Source: Qipengyuania nanhaisediminis
Lineage (GTDB): Bacteria > Pseudomonadota > Alphaproteobacteria > Sphingomonadales > Sphingomonadaceae
Assembly (NCBI RefSeq): GCF_900115585.1
Contig: NZ_FOWZ01000002.1
Span: forward strand, 62,001 to 126,000
DNA length: 64,000 bases
Direction of reading: 5' to 3'
Under the pieces are notes generated by a model. That model ran no database searches. It saw only the letters and a program-made list of their open reading frames with translations, and was not told where the DNA came from. Of this stretch, positions 57,048-64,000 are shown piece by piece; positions within the stretch are counted from its first letter, which is position 1, and every line of letters begins with the position of its first letter. Made by a program: the position numbers and the translations under genes.

Positions 57048-58594
57048 TTGCCCCACTTCCCTTTGATCTTGGTGCGAACCCGTTCGAGGCGGCTTCCCTT
57101 GCGGAAAAGACCGCCATTTGCAAACGGCTCGAACATATCGTCGGGATCTTCGGGATCCAGGACACCGCTTTGAGCGACGGCTTTCTTGGCATCGTTGAGG
57201 TCAGGCGGGTGATAGCGGCGCAGATTGCGGCCGCCCTCGGTGACCGTGTGGTCAATCATGGCTGCCATCGAGCCGTAGCGTGCCAGCATCTCGGGCACCT
57301 CATCCTCTTCCACGCCGCAATGTTCGGCGAGAAGCGAGTGGCGGATCGCTCGGATAGGATCGGCGGCGTGCTCGTTACCGGACCGGGTCGAATCGACAAA
57401 CACGTCGCATTCGCTGTCGAGGCCCATGGAGCGATTGTTGAGATTGGCCGAACCGATGCGGAATATCTTGTCGTCGACGATCATCATCTTGGCATGGACG
57501 TAGATCGGGGTTTCCCCCGACCACGGGCACCAGATCGTGAAGCGGTGCTTGTGATCGACTTCCTCGATACAGCGCACGATTTCGGCGCGCGCATGGTCCA
57601 TTGCCTGCTGTTCCAGCCAGCCATCGGCCTTTTCGGGATGGACGATGACGATTTCCGGCGGATCTTCTTCCTGCAGGCGCTCGATGATCGCTTCAGACAC
57701 CGCACGCGAGGCGAAGTACTGGCTTTCGGCGTAGATGAATTTTTCGGCGCGCTTGATGTGGTCGACGAAGAGATGCTCGATCTCTTTCACCTCGGACCAA
57801 TCGCGATGTTCGGCGCGGGTGCGGGCGATGCCGACCTCCACATTTTCGAAAGTCGCCTCCAGCCCTTCGGGCCACAGGCTTTCCTCGCGGGACTGGATCG
57901 GCAGCAGCGGAGTGCCGCCCGCCCTGATCCAGCGATCGCGCCCCAGGTCGCTGAGAGCCTCGGCGATCTCGCCTTCCATCATCATCGAGGCATCGTGCCA
58001 GGGCTCGTAGGGTTCGCCGCGGGGAGTACGGCGCATCGGCTCGTCCTCCTTGTGCTCGCGCGTGTCGAGCCGCTTCACGGTCATGTCGATACCGCCGCAC
58101 ACGGCCAGCGAATTGTCGAGGATGCCAATCTTCTGGTGGTGGCTGCAGCCGGTCGGGTGGGCGCTATCGAACTTGAAATCGATCCGCCGGTGGCGCGCCC
58201 AGCGAACGAGGTCCCACCACATGGAGCCGCGCAGGACGAACTTGAAAACCCCGAAGCTCCACTTCAGGATGCGGATCTCCAGCGATTTCTCACGATTGAT
58301 GAGCCAGGAGAAGAAACTGCCCAGACGCGCGGGATACTTGTCCCTGAAGGGCCGCTGCCACCAGCGGCGTCCCTCGCCCAGGTGGATGCGGGTATCGAAA
58401 TCCCAGCCGATGAGGAAAATGCGATGCTTCGCATTCATCATCGCTTCCTGCATCGCGGCGAAATAGTCCGCCGCATCGATGATCACCCGCGCACGGTCGA
58501 CCTTGGCATAACGCCAGACACCCGGCTCGACGCCTTCGTCGAGCCGGGTCACCTGTTTCGGATCTGCGGGTTGCCCCTCCGCCCCCTTGGCCAT
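57044..58594 (-). CDS. phospholipase D-family protein (cardiolipin synthase-like)
   Basis: 516 residues. It has two HKD motifs: HHQKIGILDNSLAVCGGID near residue 157 and VHAKMMIVDDKIFRIGSANL near residue 377. The first lacks the usual spacing of cardiolipin synthase and no N-terminal membrane helices are seen, so it may be a soluble phosphatidyltransferase or phosphodiesterase. It starts one base after the hemerythrin gene stop and overlaps folE, so the three are cotranscribed. Confidence 0.88.
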   Translation of the reverse strand: MAKGAEGQPADPKQVTRLDEGVEPGVWRYAKVDRARVIIDAADYFAAMQEAMMNAKHRIFLIGWDFDTRIHLGEGRRWWQRPFRDKYPARLGSFFSWLINREKSLEIRILKWSFGVFKFVLRGSMWWDLVRWARHRRIDFKFDSAHPTGCSHHQKIGILDNSLAVCGGIDMTVKRLDTREHKEDEPMRRTPRGEPYEPWHDASMMMEGEIAEALSDLGRDRWIRAGGTPLLPIQSREESLWPEGLEATFENVEVGIARTRAEHRDWSEVKEIEHLFVDHIKRAEKFIYAESQYFASRAVSEAIIERLQEEDPPEIVIVHPEKADGWLEQQAMDHARAEIVRCIEEVDHKHRFTIWCPWSGETPIYVHAKMMIVDDKIFRIGSANLNNRSMGLDSECDVFVDSTRSGNEHAADPIRAIRHSLLAEHCGVEEDEVPEMLARYGSMAAMIDHTVTEGGRNLRRYHPPDLNDAKKAVAQSGVLDPEDPDDMFEPFANGGLFRKGSRLERVRTKIKGKWGK

Positions 58595-58595
58595 C

Positions 58596-59087
58596 TTACT
58601 CCTTGGCGTCCTCTTTCTTCTCGGGCGTCACTTCGGCTTCCGCCTTCTCTTCCTTCTTACGGCGATCGAAGACCTCGCGCATATGCTGTTCGTCTTCCTT
58701 GTCCAGATAATTGGCGAAGTCGGGGAAGTGGTCTTCCTCTTCCTCGTCGATATGGTGGCGGTAATCGTGGGCGAAGGTCTTGAACTTGGTCAGCCAGCCG
58801 CCTTCGGACATGTCGGTGGCGGCGAGGTCGTTAAGCATCTCGTCGATTTCGTGATGCTCGGCAACCGAGTGACGGGTCTCATCCGTGGTCGGCGGCTTGC
58901 GCAGCATGGTGGAATAGAGCGCCTGCTCTTCGGCGGCTGCGTGGCTCTTCAGTTCCTTGGTAAGCTCGGTGAACAGTTCTTCGCGTTCCTGGCTGTCCCC
59001 GCTCGTCTCCAGCAGCTTGTCGATCAGCTCGCGGTGGCGATCGTGGTCTTCTTTCAGGCGATCGAAAATTTCGGTGGCATCGGCCAT
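58596..59087 (-). CDS. hemerythrin-domain protein
   Basis: 163 residues from the ATG at 59087 (MADATEIFDRLKEDHDRHREL). The HHE-type histidine pattern is visible along four helices: KEDHDRHREL, ELKSHAAAEE, HEIDEM and HDYRHHIDEEEEDHF. Such proteins bind a di-iron centre and sense or carry oxygen or NO, or handle iron. The C-terminus is a charged Lys/Glu tail. The reading frame is open upstream but not coding. Confidence 0.88.
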   Translation of the reverse strand: MADATEIFDRLKEDHDRHRELIDKLLETSGDSQEREELFTELTKELKSHAAAEEQALYSTMLRKPPTTDETRHSVAEHHEIDEMLNDLAATDMSEGGWLTKFKTFAHDYRHHIDEEEEDHFPDFANYLDKEDEQHMREVFDRRKKEEKAEAEVTPEKKEDAKE

Positions 59088-59174
59088 GCGTGTTTCTCCT
59101 TTGCTGTTTGAACAGGCGAAGGCGCAGCGGGTTCCGTCCTTGCACGATGATAGGTGGCGACTCATATAGGACGG

Positions 59175-59585
59175 ATGCTTCACGATCGATCGGGACCCAC
59201 ACAGGAGCAGATGCAACAGATGGCAGAAGCCGTACGCGCATCGCTGCCCGATCACTTCCGCGTGCTGATGGAAGAAATCGTCCTGCGGGTGGAGGACTTC
59301 GCCACCGAGGAACAGCTCGCCGCCGTCGAGATCGAGAGCAAATGGCACCTTACCGGCCTCTACGAAGGCGAATCGCTGCCCGACCGCTCGATCTGGGCCA
59401 GCGGACGTATGCCGGCACGCATCTGGTTGTTCCGTAAGCCGTTGATCGCGGAATGGAGGGAAACGGGCGTGCGGATGGACGACTTGGTGCGCCACGTCGT
59501 CATCCATGAAGCCGGCCACCACTTCGGCTTCAGCGATGAAGACATGCACGCTCTGGAAGACCGCGCGGACCAAGATCAGCCCTAG
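59175..59585 (+). CDS. small zincin-type metallopeptidase
   Basis: 136 residues from the ATG at 59175; a GTG seven codons upstream is an alternative. The HExxH zinc motif is in VVIHEAGHHFGFSDEDMHALE near the C-terminus, which matches the minimal metallopeptidase (Zincin_1) family. RMPARIWLFRKPL and DLVRHVV precede it. Substrates are not known. It is divergent from hemerythrin with an 87-bp gap. Confidence 0.85.
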   Translation: MLHDRSGPTQEQMQQMAEAVRASLPDHFRVLMEEIVLRVEDFATEEQLAAVEIESKWHLTGLYEGESLPDRSIWASGRMPARIWLFRKPLIAEWRETGVRMDDLVRHVVIHEAGHHFGFSDEDMHALEDRADQDQP

Positions 59586-59646
59586 AACCAAAAAAGCCCA
59601 CGACCCCGGAAGGGTCATGGGCTTGTTTGGCGCGCCAGGAAGGATT
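59586..59646. repeat. 61-bp direct repeat, distal copy (tRNA-Arg 3' end plus terminator)
   Basis: A 61-bp sequence identical to 59726-59786. It contains a second copy of the tRNA-Arg terminator hairpin and the last 17 nt of the tRNA gene including CCA. The remaining tRNA body is missing. The copies are exactly 140 bp apart and enclose a 79-bp GC-rich spacer with small hairpins. Confidence 0.85.
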
Positions 59647-59725
59647 GGCCGCCGCCGCTTCGCGGCTCTGGCCGTCTGCGCCGCTGCGCGGCTTCGACTC
59701 CGAACGGTTCGAACATTCATACCGA

Positions 59726-59786
59726 CCAACCAAAAAAGCCCACGACCCCGGAAGGGTCATGGGCTTGTTTGGCGCGCCAGGAAGGA
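59726..59786. repeat. 61-bp direct repeat, proximal copy at tRNA-Arg
   Basis: Partner of the repeat at 59586-59646. It starts in the tRNA-Arg terminator and runs 17 nt into the tRNA gene. Identity in the 3' tRNA end is typical of attachment sites used by tyrosine recombinases, though a simple tandem duplication also fits. Confidence 0.85.
59731..59766 (-). terminator. intrinsic terminator of tRNA-Arg
   Basis: Minus-strand AAGCCCATGACCC, loop TTCC, GGGGTCGTGGGCTT followed by TTTT. It starts 4 bases past the CCA end. An identical copy exists at 59591-59626. Confidence 0.85.
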
Positions 59787-59846
59787 TTCGAACCTCCGAC
59801 CGCCTGATTCGTAGTCAGGTACTCTATCCAGCTGAGCTACTGGCGC
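59770..59846 (-). tRNA. tRNA-Arg (anticodon ACG)
   Basis: 77 nt including an encoded CCA. The acceptor stem GCGCCAG/CTGGCGC, D-loop AGCTCAGCTGGATAGAG, anticodon stem CCTGA/TCAGG with loop CTACGAA, and T-arm GGAGGTTCGAATCCTTCC are all present. The A34 would be deaminated to inosine to read CGU, CGC and CGA. Confidence 0.96.
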
Positions 59847-59890
59847 GTTGGAGGGCGGCACATAGGCAGGCGATGCGGCCTTGGCAACAC

Positions 59891-60313
59891 CTAATCGGGC
59901 ATTTTGGCGAGCAAATGTGCAGCAAGCTCGATATCCAGCGGCGGCTTGGCCAGTTTATCGATGTCCCGGCCCCTCACCCACTCCACCGCGCCACCTTCCA
60001 GTGCAGCGGGTTTCCCGGCCCAACGGGTGCAGGTGTAAAGAAGTATGACAATCGGGCGCTCGCTGTTTTCTGAACTCTCCTGCGCAAAGCAACAGGGCGA
60101 GAGATCCTCGTCGCGGACATCTATCCCTAATTCCTCCTTCACCTCGCGAACCAAGGCGCAGGCGGGCGTTTCACCCTGCTCGACCTTGCCGCCGGGGAAC
60201 TCCCACAGCCCGCCGTGATGCTTGTGAACGGGGCGTTTGTGCATCAGCCAGCGGCCCTCCCCGTCACCCAGCGCAAGGGCGACCACGCAGCGCCATGTCG
60301 GATTATTTTCCAA
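59891..60313 (-). CDS. mutT: Nudix hydrolase, MutT-like
   Basis: 140 residues from a TTG start with AAGGA six bases upstream. The Nudix box GGKVEQGETPACALVREVKEELGI (split as GGKVEQGETPACALVREVKE and ELGI) is complete. RPVHKHHGGLWEFPGG is typical of 8-oxo-dGTP diphosphatases, which clean the nucleotide pool. Assignment to MutT rather than another Nudix family rests on this segment. Confidence 0.87.
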   Translation of the reverse strand: MENNPTWRCVVALALGDGEGRWLMHKRPVHKHHGGLWEFPGGKVEQGETPACALVREVKEELGIDVRDEDLSPCCFAQESSENSERPIVILLYTCTRWAGKPAALEGGAVEWVRGRDIDKLAKPPLDIELAAHLLAKMPD

Positions 60314-60399
60314 AACTGATCCTTCGCGAAACCTTTTCTTAACGCCTGACCGAGTAGTTCGACGATGTCAGCTACGAATTGACTTTGGGGGCAACACAA

Positions 60400-60579
60400 G
60401 TGGTCGAATTTCTCAAAAAACTGGGACGCGACACCGAAGGTGCCACCGCTGTTGAGTACGGGCTGATTCTCGCTCTGATCTTCCTCTCCATGATCGGTGC
60501 GGTCAGCTCCTTCGGGCAGACCACCATCGATATGTGGAACAGGGTGGCCGCGACGATTTCGGCCGCCATAGGAATCTGA
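60400..60579 (+). CDS. Flp-type pilin, copy 1
   Basis: 59 residues from a GTG at 60400; a TTG seven codons upstream is an alternative. RDTEGATAVEYGLILALI carries the Flp prepilin motif in which a peptidase cleaves before the hydrophobic helix and the conserved Glu follows Ala-Val. Such subunits form the Tad pilus used in surface attachment. The tad assembly genes are not in the window. Confidence 0.82.
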   Translation: MVEFLKKLGRDTEGATAVEYGLILALIFLSMIGAVSSFGQTTIDMWNRVAATISAAIGI

Positions 60580-60702
60580 ACGGGAGTGAAAAGTCGGCCG
60601 GTTGATTAGCAATTTGTCAACTTGTCGGAGTCAGAACGAGAATTGCTCAAGCTTCAACAGGGGCGAGAGCCGGGTAACGAAGACTGAACCAGGAGACTAC
60701 AC

Positions 60703-60894
60703 ATGAAATTCATCAAATCGCTGCGCCGTAACGAAGAAGGTGCAACCGCTATCGAGTACGGCCTGATCGCTGCACTTATCGCTGTCGCTGCAATTACCGC
60801 CATGCAGAACCTCGGTGGCGAAATTGCGACCACTTATAATGCGGTCGATACCGAATTGGGAGTGGCAAACGGCAACGCTCCGAACGGCGTCTAA
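60703..60894 (+). CDS. Flp-type pilin, copy 2
   Basis: 63 residues with the classical Flp opening MKFIKSLRRNEEGATAIEYGLIAALIAVAAI (read as MKFIKSLRRNEEG and ATAIEYGLIAALIAVA). A good GGAG-type site precedes the ATG. It is 123 bp after copy 1 and followed by a terminator, so both are probably produced from short transcripts and may be alternative subunits. Confidence 0.88.
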   Translation: MKFIKSLRRNEEGATAIEYGLIAALIAVAAITAMQNLGGEIATTYNAVDTELGVANGNAPNGV

Positions 60895-60918
60895 TAGACC
60901 CTTCGGTAACGAAAAAAG

Positions 60919-60952
60919 AAGGCGGCGAGGGAAACCTCGCCGCCTTTTTCGT
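60919..60952 (+). terminator. terminator after the Flp pilin genes, probably bidirectional
   Basis: AAGGCGGCGAGG, loop GAAA, CCTCGCCGCC followed by TTTTT. On the minus strand it is likewise followed by a T-rich run, so it may also end the M48 protease gene that converges on it. Confidence 0.88.
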
Positions 60953-60978
60953 TGTCCGCGGTAAAAGCGATGAGGGGC

Positions 60979-62445
60979 TTAGCGGCCCCGCACCACGATC
61001 TTTACCTTCTGGCCTGCCTGCAGGCGATCGGTCGAGGAGAGGCCGTTGAGCACGCGGAAGCGCGCTTCCTGTCCGCTGTCATAGGCCATGCGCGCTGCCA
61101 TCGTCGCAACCGTATCGCGCGATCCGACCGTCACGACATCCACATGACGGGGAATGACATTGGCGGCCTGCTGCGCGGTAATCCGGCGCATCGACGAGAA
61201 CATCGAATTGAAGGTGCCGGACTGGCCCGCCGGGGTCAGCGCCAGGAAGTGATAGGCGCGGTCGTTCGAGAACTCATACGCGAACACCGTGACATCCAGG
61301 TTCTGGTTGCCCGAATTGACCCGCGCAGTGCCGTAGGCGGCAGGCAATCCGTTGACGGTGGTGGTCTGGATGCTGGCGGGGCGAACCTGCTGCTGGTCGC
61401 TCAGCGCACCAAATACGCTGGTAACGTAGCTCTGCAGATTGCCATTATACGGCCCAAGCGAGAATTGCGCCTTGCCGCTCTGCCCGCTGATGGTGACGGC
61501 GCGCGTGCCGTTGACCATGTAGAAACCCTGCGGCGCGGTGAACGCCAGGCGCAGGTCCGGGTGGATAAACTGGCGCCCTTCGACGACGCCCTGTTCCGGA
61601 TCGTCACCATAAAGGATGCCGTCGATGCGGGTGAGGAAGGTGTCGCGATTCGTCACGCGGCCGGTTCCGCCGACTTCCTGCGCATAGTTCAGAGCGGTCT
61701 GTACGCGGCTGGCAGGATCGGGGTGGGTCGATGCCCATTCCGGAAGGCGGGCGTTATCGCGTCCCATCAACTGCGCATCGAGCGAGTTCTGCGCCGCGAG
61801 GCTGGAGAGGACGGTCGCCATGGCACGCGTGTCGTATCCTGCCTGGTTGAGATACTGGATACCGAGGCGGTCGGCTTCCAGTTCCTGGCTGCGCGAGAAC
61901 TTGAGGGTCAGCAATTGCGAGCCCTGCAGAGAAAGCTGGCCGAGCTGCTGCCCCAGTCCGGTGCCGCCAAGCAGTGCCTGGCTGGCGATCGCGCCGAGCA
62001 CTCCGAGAATCGAGTTGCGCTGTGCGGCCTGCTTGCGGCGCTGCGAGTGGCGAGCCGCGACGTGGCCGACTTCGTGACCGAGCACGCCCGCCAGTTCGGC
62101 TTCGTTGTTCATCAGCGATACGAGCTGGCGCGTCGTGTAGACGTAGCCACCGGGGATCGCGAAAGCGTTGTTGACCGGGCTGTTCAGCAGCGAAACGGTG
62201 AAGCTGCCGCGCGCATTGGCAAGGCCCGACTGGACGGCGATGTTCTGGCCGACCATTTCCACATATTGGGCCTGCGGACCGGTCATCGCTCCGCCGAATT
62301 CGGCCAGAAGCTGCGGATGCGCCTCTGCGCCTTGCTGCGCTTCGCCCTGCGAAATCGGCGCGGATGCGTCTGGAATGCTGGCGCAGCCCGTAAGGGCCAG
62401 CGCCATGGTGGCGGTGGATGCGGCGAGTGTCTTCATGACGGACAT
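60979..62445 (-). CDS. lipoprotein M48 metalloprotease with C-terminal LysM domain
   Basis: 488 residues. The lipobox LALTGCAS gives a lipid anchor. The M48 active site is GVLGHEVGHVAARHS near residue 118, with SRSQELEADRLGIQYL supplying the third zinc ligand. A linker with a beta-rich domain follows (about 250-400). The end has LysM-type residues (VTVGSRDTVATMAARM and LQAGQKVKIVV) that bind peptidoglycan. It resembles the BepA/YfgC group in outer-membrane quality control, but with LysM in place of TPR repeats. Confidence 0.85.
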   Translation of the reverse strand: MSVMKTLAASTATMALALTGCASIPDASAPISQGEAQQGAEAHPQLLAEFGGAMTGPQAQYVEMVGQNIAVQSGLANARGSFTVSLLNSPVNNAFAIPGGYVYTTRQLVSLMNNEAELAGVLGHEVGHVAARHSQRRKQAAQRNSILGVLGAIASQALLGGTGLGQQLGQLSLQGSQLLTLKFSRSQELEADRLGIQYLNQAGYDTRAMATVLSSLAAQNSLDAQLMGRDNARLPEWASTHPDPASRVQTALNYAQEVGGTGRVTNRDTFLTRIDGILYGDDPEQGVVEGRQFIHPDLRLAFTAPQGFYMVNGTRAVTISGQSGKAQFSLGPYNGNLQSYVTSVFGALSDQQQVRPASIQTTTVNGLPAAYGTARVNSGNQNLDVTVFAYEFSNDRAYHFLALTPAGQSGTFNSMFSSMRRITAQQAANVIPRHVDVVTVGSRDTVATMAARMAYDSGQEARFRVLNGLSSTDRLQAGQKVKIVVRGR

Positions 62446-62557
62446 TGGGTTCCCCTTCGTCTGGCCAAGCGGGTCCCACCGCCGCCGGCCGGTTGTTTAC
62501 GCTAGGGAGAACAGGGGGATGCGGCTGTTTGTTCCCGCACCACGAAATTCAGGTCGG

Positions 62558-63502
62558 TCAGCCTGCAATCTGCAGGAAACGCTCCTCGCGCATACGCTTG
62601 AGCTCTTCCGCAGAGTGGATCGACAGCTTGTCGAGTTCCTCGCCGATCGCTTCCGCTAGGCTGTGCGCCGCTGCACGCGGATCGCGGTGTGCGCCGCCCA
62701 CAGGTTCGGCCACGATGCGGTCGATCACGCCCAGTTCCTTCAGGTTCTGCGCCGTCACCTTCATGGCCTCAGCCGCATCGGGCGCCTTTTCTGCCGTGCG
62801 CCACAGGATGGATGCACAGCCTTCGGGCGAAATCACCGAATAGACCGCATGTTCGAGCATCAGCACGCGTTCGGCACTGGCCAGCGCCACTGCGCCGCCC
62901 GAACCGCCCTCGCCCACGATGCTGGCGACCATTGGCACCGGCAATGCGAGGCAGGCTTCGGTGGAACGCGCGATCGCTTCTGCCTGGCCGCGCTCTTCCG
63001 CCTCGACGCCCGGAAACGCGCCGGAAGTGTCGACAAGGGTGACGACCGGCAGGTCGAACCGGCCGGCAAGTTCCATAAGCCGGATCGCCTTGCGATAGCC
63101 TTCGGGCTTGCCCATGCCGAAATTGTGACGGATGCGGCTGGCGGTATCATTGCCCTTTTCATGGCCGATCAGCACGATCTTGCGACCATTCAGCTTGGCA
63201 AATCCGCCCATGATCGCTTCGTCTTCGCCATAGGCGCGGTCACCGCCAAGCGGCACGAATTCCTCGAACGCATATTCGACGTAATCGCGGAAATGCGGTC
63301 GCGAAGGATGCCGCGCGACCTGCGTTTTCTGCCACGGAGTAAGCGAGGCATAGGTGGAAGCCAGCAAGTCCGCGCTCTTGAGTTCAAGGCGCTGGAGCTC
63401 GTTCGTGATATCGACCTCGTCGCCCTCGGCAGCGCTGCGCAGTTCCGCAATGCGCGTTTCGAGTTCGGCAACGGGCTTTTCGAATTCAAGATAGGAAACC
63501 AT
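62558..63502 (-). CDS. accA: acetyl-CoA carboxylase carboxyltransferase subunit alpha
   Basis: 314 residues from the ATG at 63502 (MVSYLEFEKPVAELE). FGMGKPEGYRKAIRLMELA, DTSGAFPGVEAEERGQAEAI and SIVGEGGSGGAVALA are the carboxyltransferase alpha signature. With AccD it transfers CO2 from carboxybiotin to acetyl-CoA, the first step of fatty acid synthesis. It follows the xerD-like gene by 10 bp. Confidence 0.97.
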   Translation of the reverse strand: MVSYLEFEKPVAELETRIAELRSAAEGDEVDITNELQRLELKSADLLASTYASLTPWQKTQVARHPSRPHFRDYVEYAFEEFVPLGGDRAYGEDEAIMGGFAKLNGRKIVLIGHEKGNDTASRIRHNFGMGKPEGYRKAIRLMELAGRFDLPVVTLVDTSGAFPGVEAEERGQAEAIARSTEACLALPVPMVASIVGEGGSGGAVALASAERVLMLEHAVYSVISPEGCASILWRTAEKAPDAAEAMKVTAQNLKELGVIDRIVAEPVGGAHRDPRAAAHSLAEAIGEELDKLSIHSAEELKRMREERFLQIAG

Positions 63503-63512
63503 CGCCACCCCG

Positions 63513-64000
63513 CTAGTCGCTCGCGCGCGGGCGGGCAAGAGGATGCCGCTCGTTGACCAGCTTTACCAACCGGGCCGCATCGACATGGGTATAGATTTGC
63601 GTCGTCGCGATATCCGCATGGCCGAGCAGGGTCTGCAGCGCGCGCAGGTCCGCCCCGCCCTCCAGCAAGTGGGTCGCAAAGGCGTGGCGCAGCACGTGGG
63701 GGCTGAGCTTTTCCGGCGGCAGGTCGGCGCGCACGGCCAGTTCCTTCAGCATCTGGAACAGGCGCACGCGCGAGATATGTCCGGCGCGCGAGGGGAACAG
63801 GAAGGTCGATCCGCCCGGTCGGAGCGCAAGCCAGCGCGATAGCGCTTTCTTGGCACGGCGGCTGATCGGTACCAGCCGGGTCTGGCCGCCCTTCCCGGTC
63901 ACAGTAAGGAAAGGTTCGTCGCGGGGCACGGCGGAAAGGGGCAGAGAGACGAGTTCGGTCGCGCGCAAGCCCGAACCATAGAGCAATTCGAGCATGACCA
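63513..64000 (-). CDS. xerD: tyrosine recombinase XerD-like, N-terminus beyond the window
   Basis: About 162 C-terminal residues are present and the frame runs off the right edge. The catalytic set is visible: Arg in LLYGSGLRATEL, the HxxR pair in LSPHVLRHAFATHLLEGG, and the nucleophile Tyr in TTQIYTHV. XerC/XerD resolve chromosome dimers at dif. XerD is favoured because accA follows, an order I recall in sphingomonads; XerC or a phage integrase cannot be excluded. Confidence 0.85.
   Translation of the reverse strand, partial: VMLELLYGSGLRATELVSLPLSAVPRDEPFLTVTGKGGQTRLVPISRRAKKALSRWLALRPGGSTFLFPSRAGHISRVRLFQMLKELAVRADLPPEKLSPHVLRHAFATHLLEGGADLRALQTLLGHADIATTQIYTHVDAARLVKLVNERHPLARPRASD

Overview
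The window reads as a stretch of alphaproteobacterial chromosome, most probably from the order Sphingomonadales and the Erythrobacteraceae (Erythrobacter/Qipengyuania type). This is inferred from the high-GC coding bias, the gene order mdh - small secreted protein - sucD - sucA - sucB - lpd, the S10/spc/alpha cluster in alphaproteobacterial order, the chain divL-tsaE-amgK-murU-addB-addA-trxA, and ribosomal protein S5 with a long RGG-rich head. No database search was run, so the assignment rests on recognised protein families and synteny.

Layout. 1-7262 (+): end of malate dehydrogenase, a small secreted protein, and the 2-oxoglutarate dehydrogenase/succinyl-CoA ligase operon, closed by a strong terminator. 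7362-10076 (+): amidase, PepSY membrane protein and a TRIC-type channel. 10080-13183 (-): two related Arg/Tyr-rich exported proteins and a beta-lactamase-fold hydrolase. 13221-33648 (-): one continuous translation supercluster, transcribed rpsL, rpsG, fusA, tuf, then the complete S10 and spc operons, secY, adk, an interposed SRPBCC-domain gene, rpsM, rpsK, rpoA, rplQ.

33649-38400 is the accessory part. Two copies of a roughly 230-bp structured leader (promoter, intrinsic terminator hairpin, further hairpins) lie upstream of rpsL and upstream of a degenerate cold-shock-like gene. Next come an A/T-richer gene for a DUF4209/HEPN-like protein, a family of palindromic repeats, a very acidic lipoprotein and a small HTH-like protein. 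38442-40437 holds two convergent GNAT acetyltransferases and a LysR regulator.

40505-53963 (-): ahcY followed by an overlapping operon of divL (Tyr in place of the phosphoacceptor His), tsaE, amgK, murU, addB and addA, then trxA. This joins cell-cycle signalling, tRNA modification, peptidoglycan recycling and double-strand break repair. 54141-60313: peroxiredoxin, a lipoprotein hydrolase, folE, a phospholipase D-family protein, hemerythrin, a zincin metalloprotease, tRNA-Arg(ACG) with a duplicated 3' end, and a MutT-like hydrolase. 60400-64000: two Flp-type pilins, a LysM/M48 lipoprotein protease, accA and the start-truncated xerD-like recombinase.

The most interesting non-standard signals are the duplicated leader RNA, whose stems are kept while their sequences change, the HEPN-like gene beside it, the palindromic repeat family, the tRNA-Arg 3'-end duplication, and the DivL-type pseudo-histidine kinase. 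Gene start sites are chosen from ribosome binding sites, overlaps and family lengths and carry the usual uncertainty.
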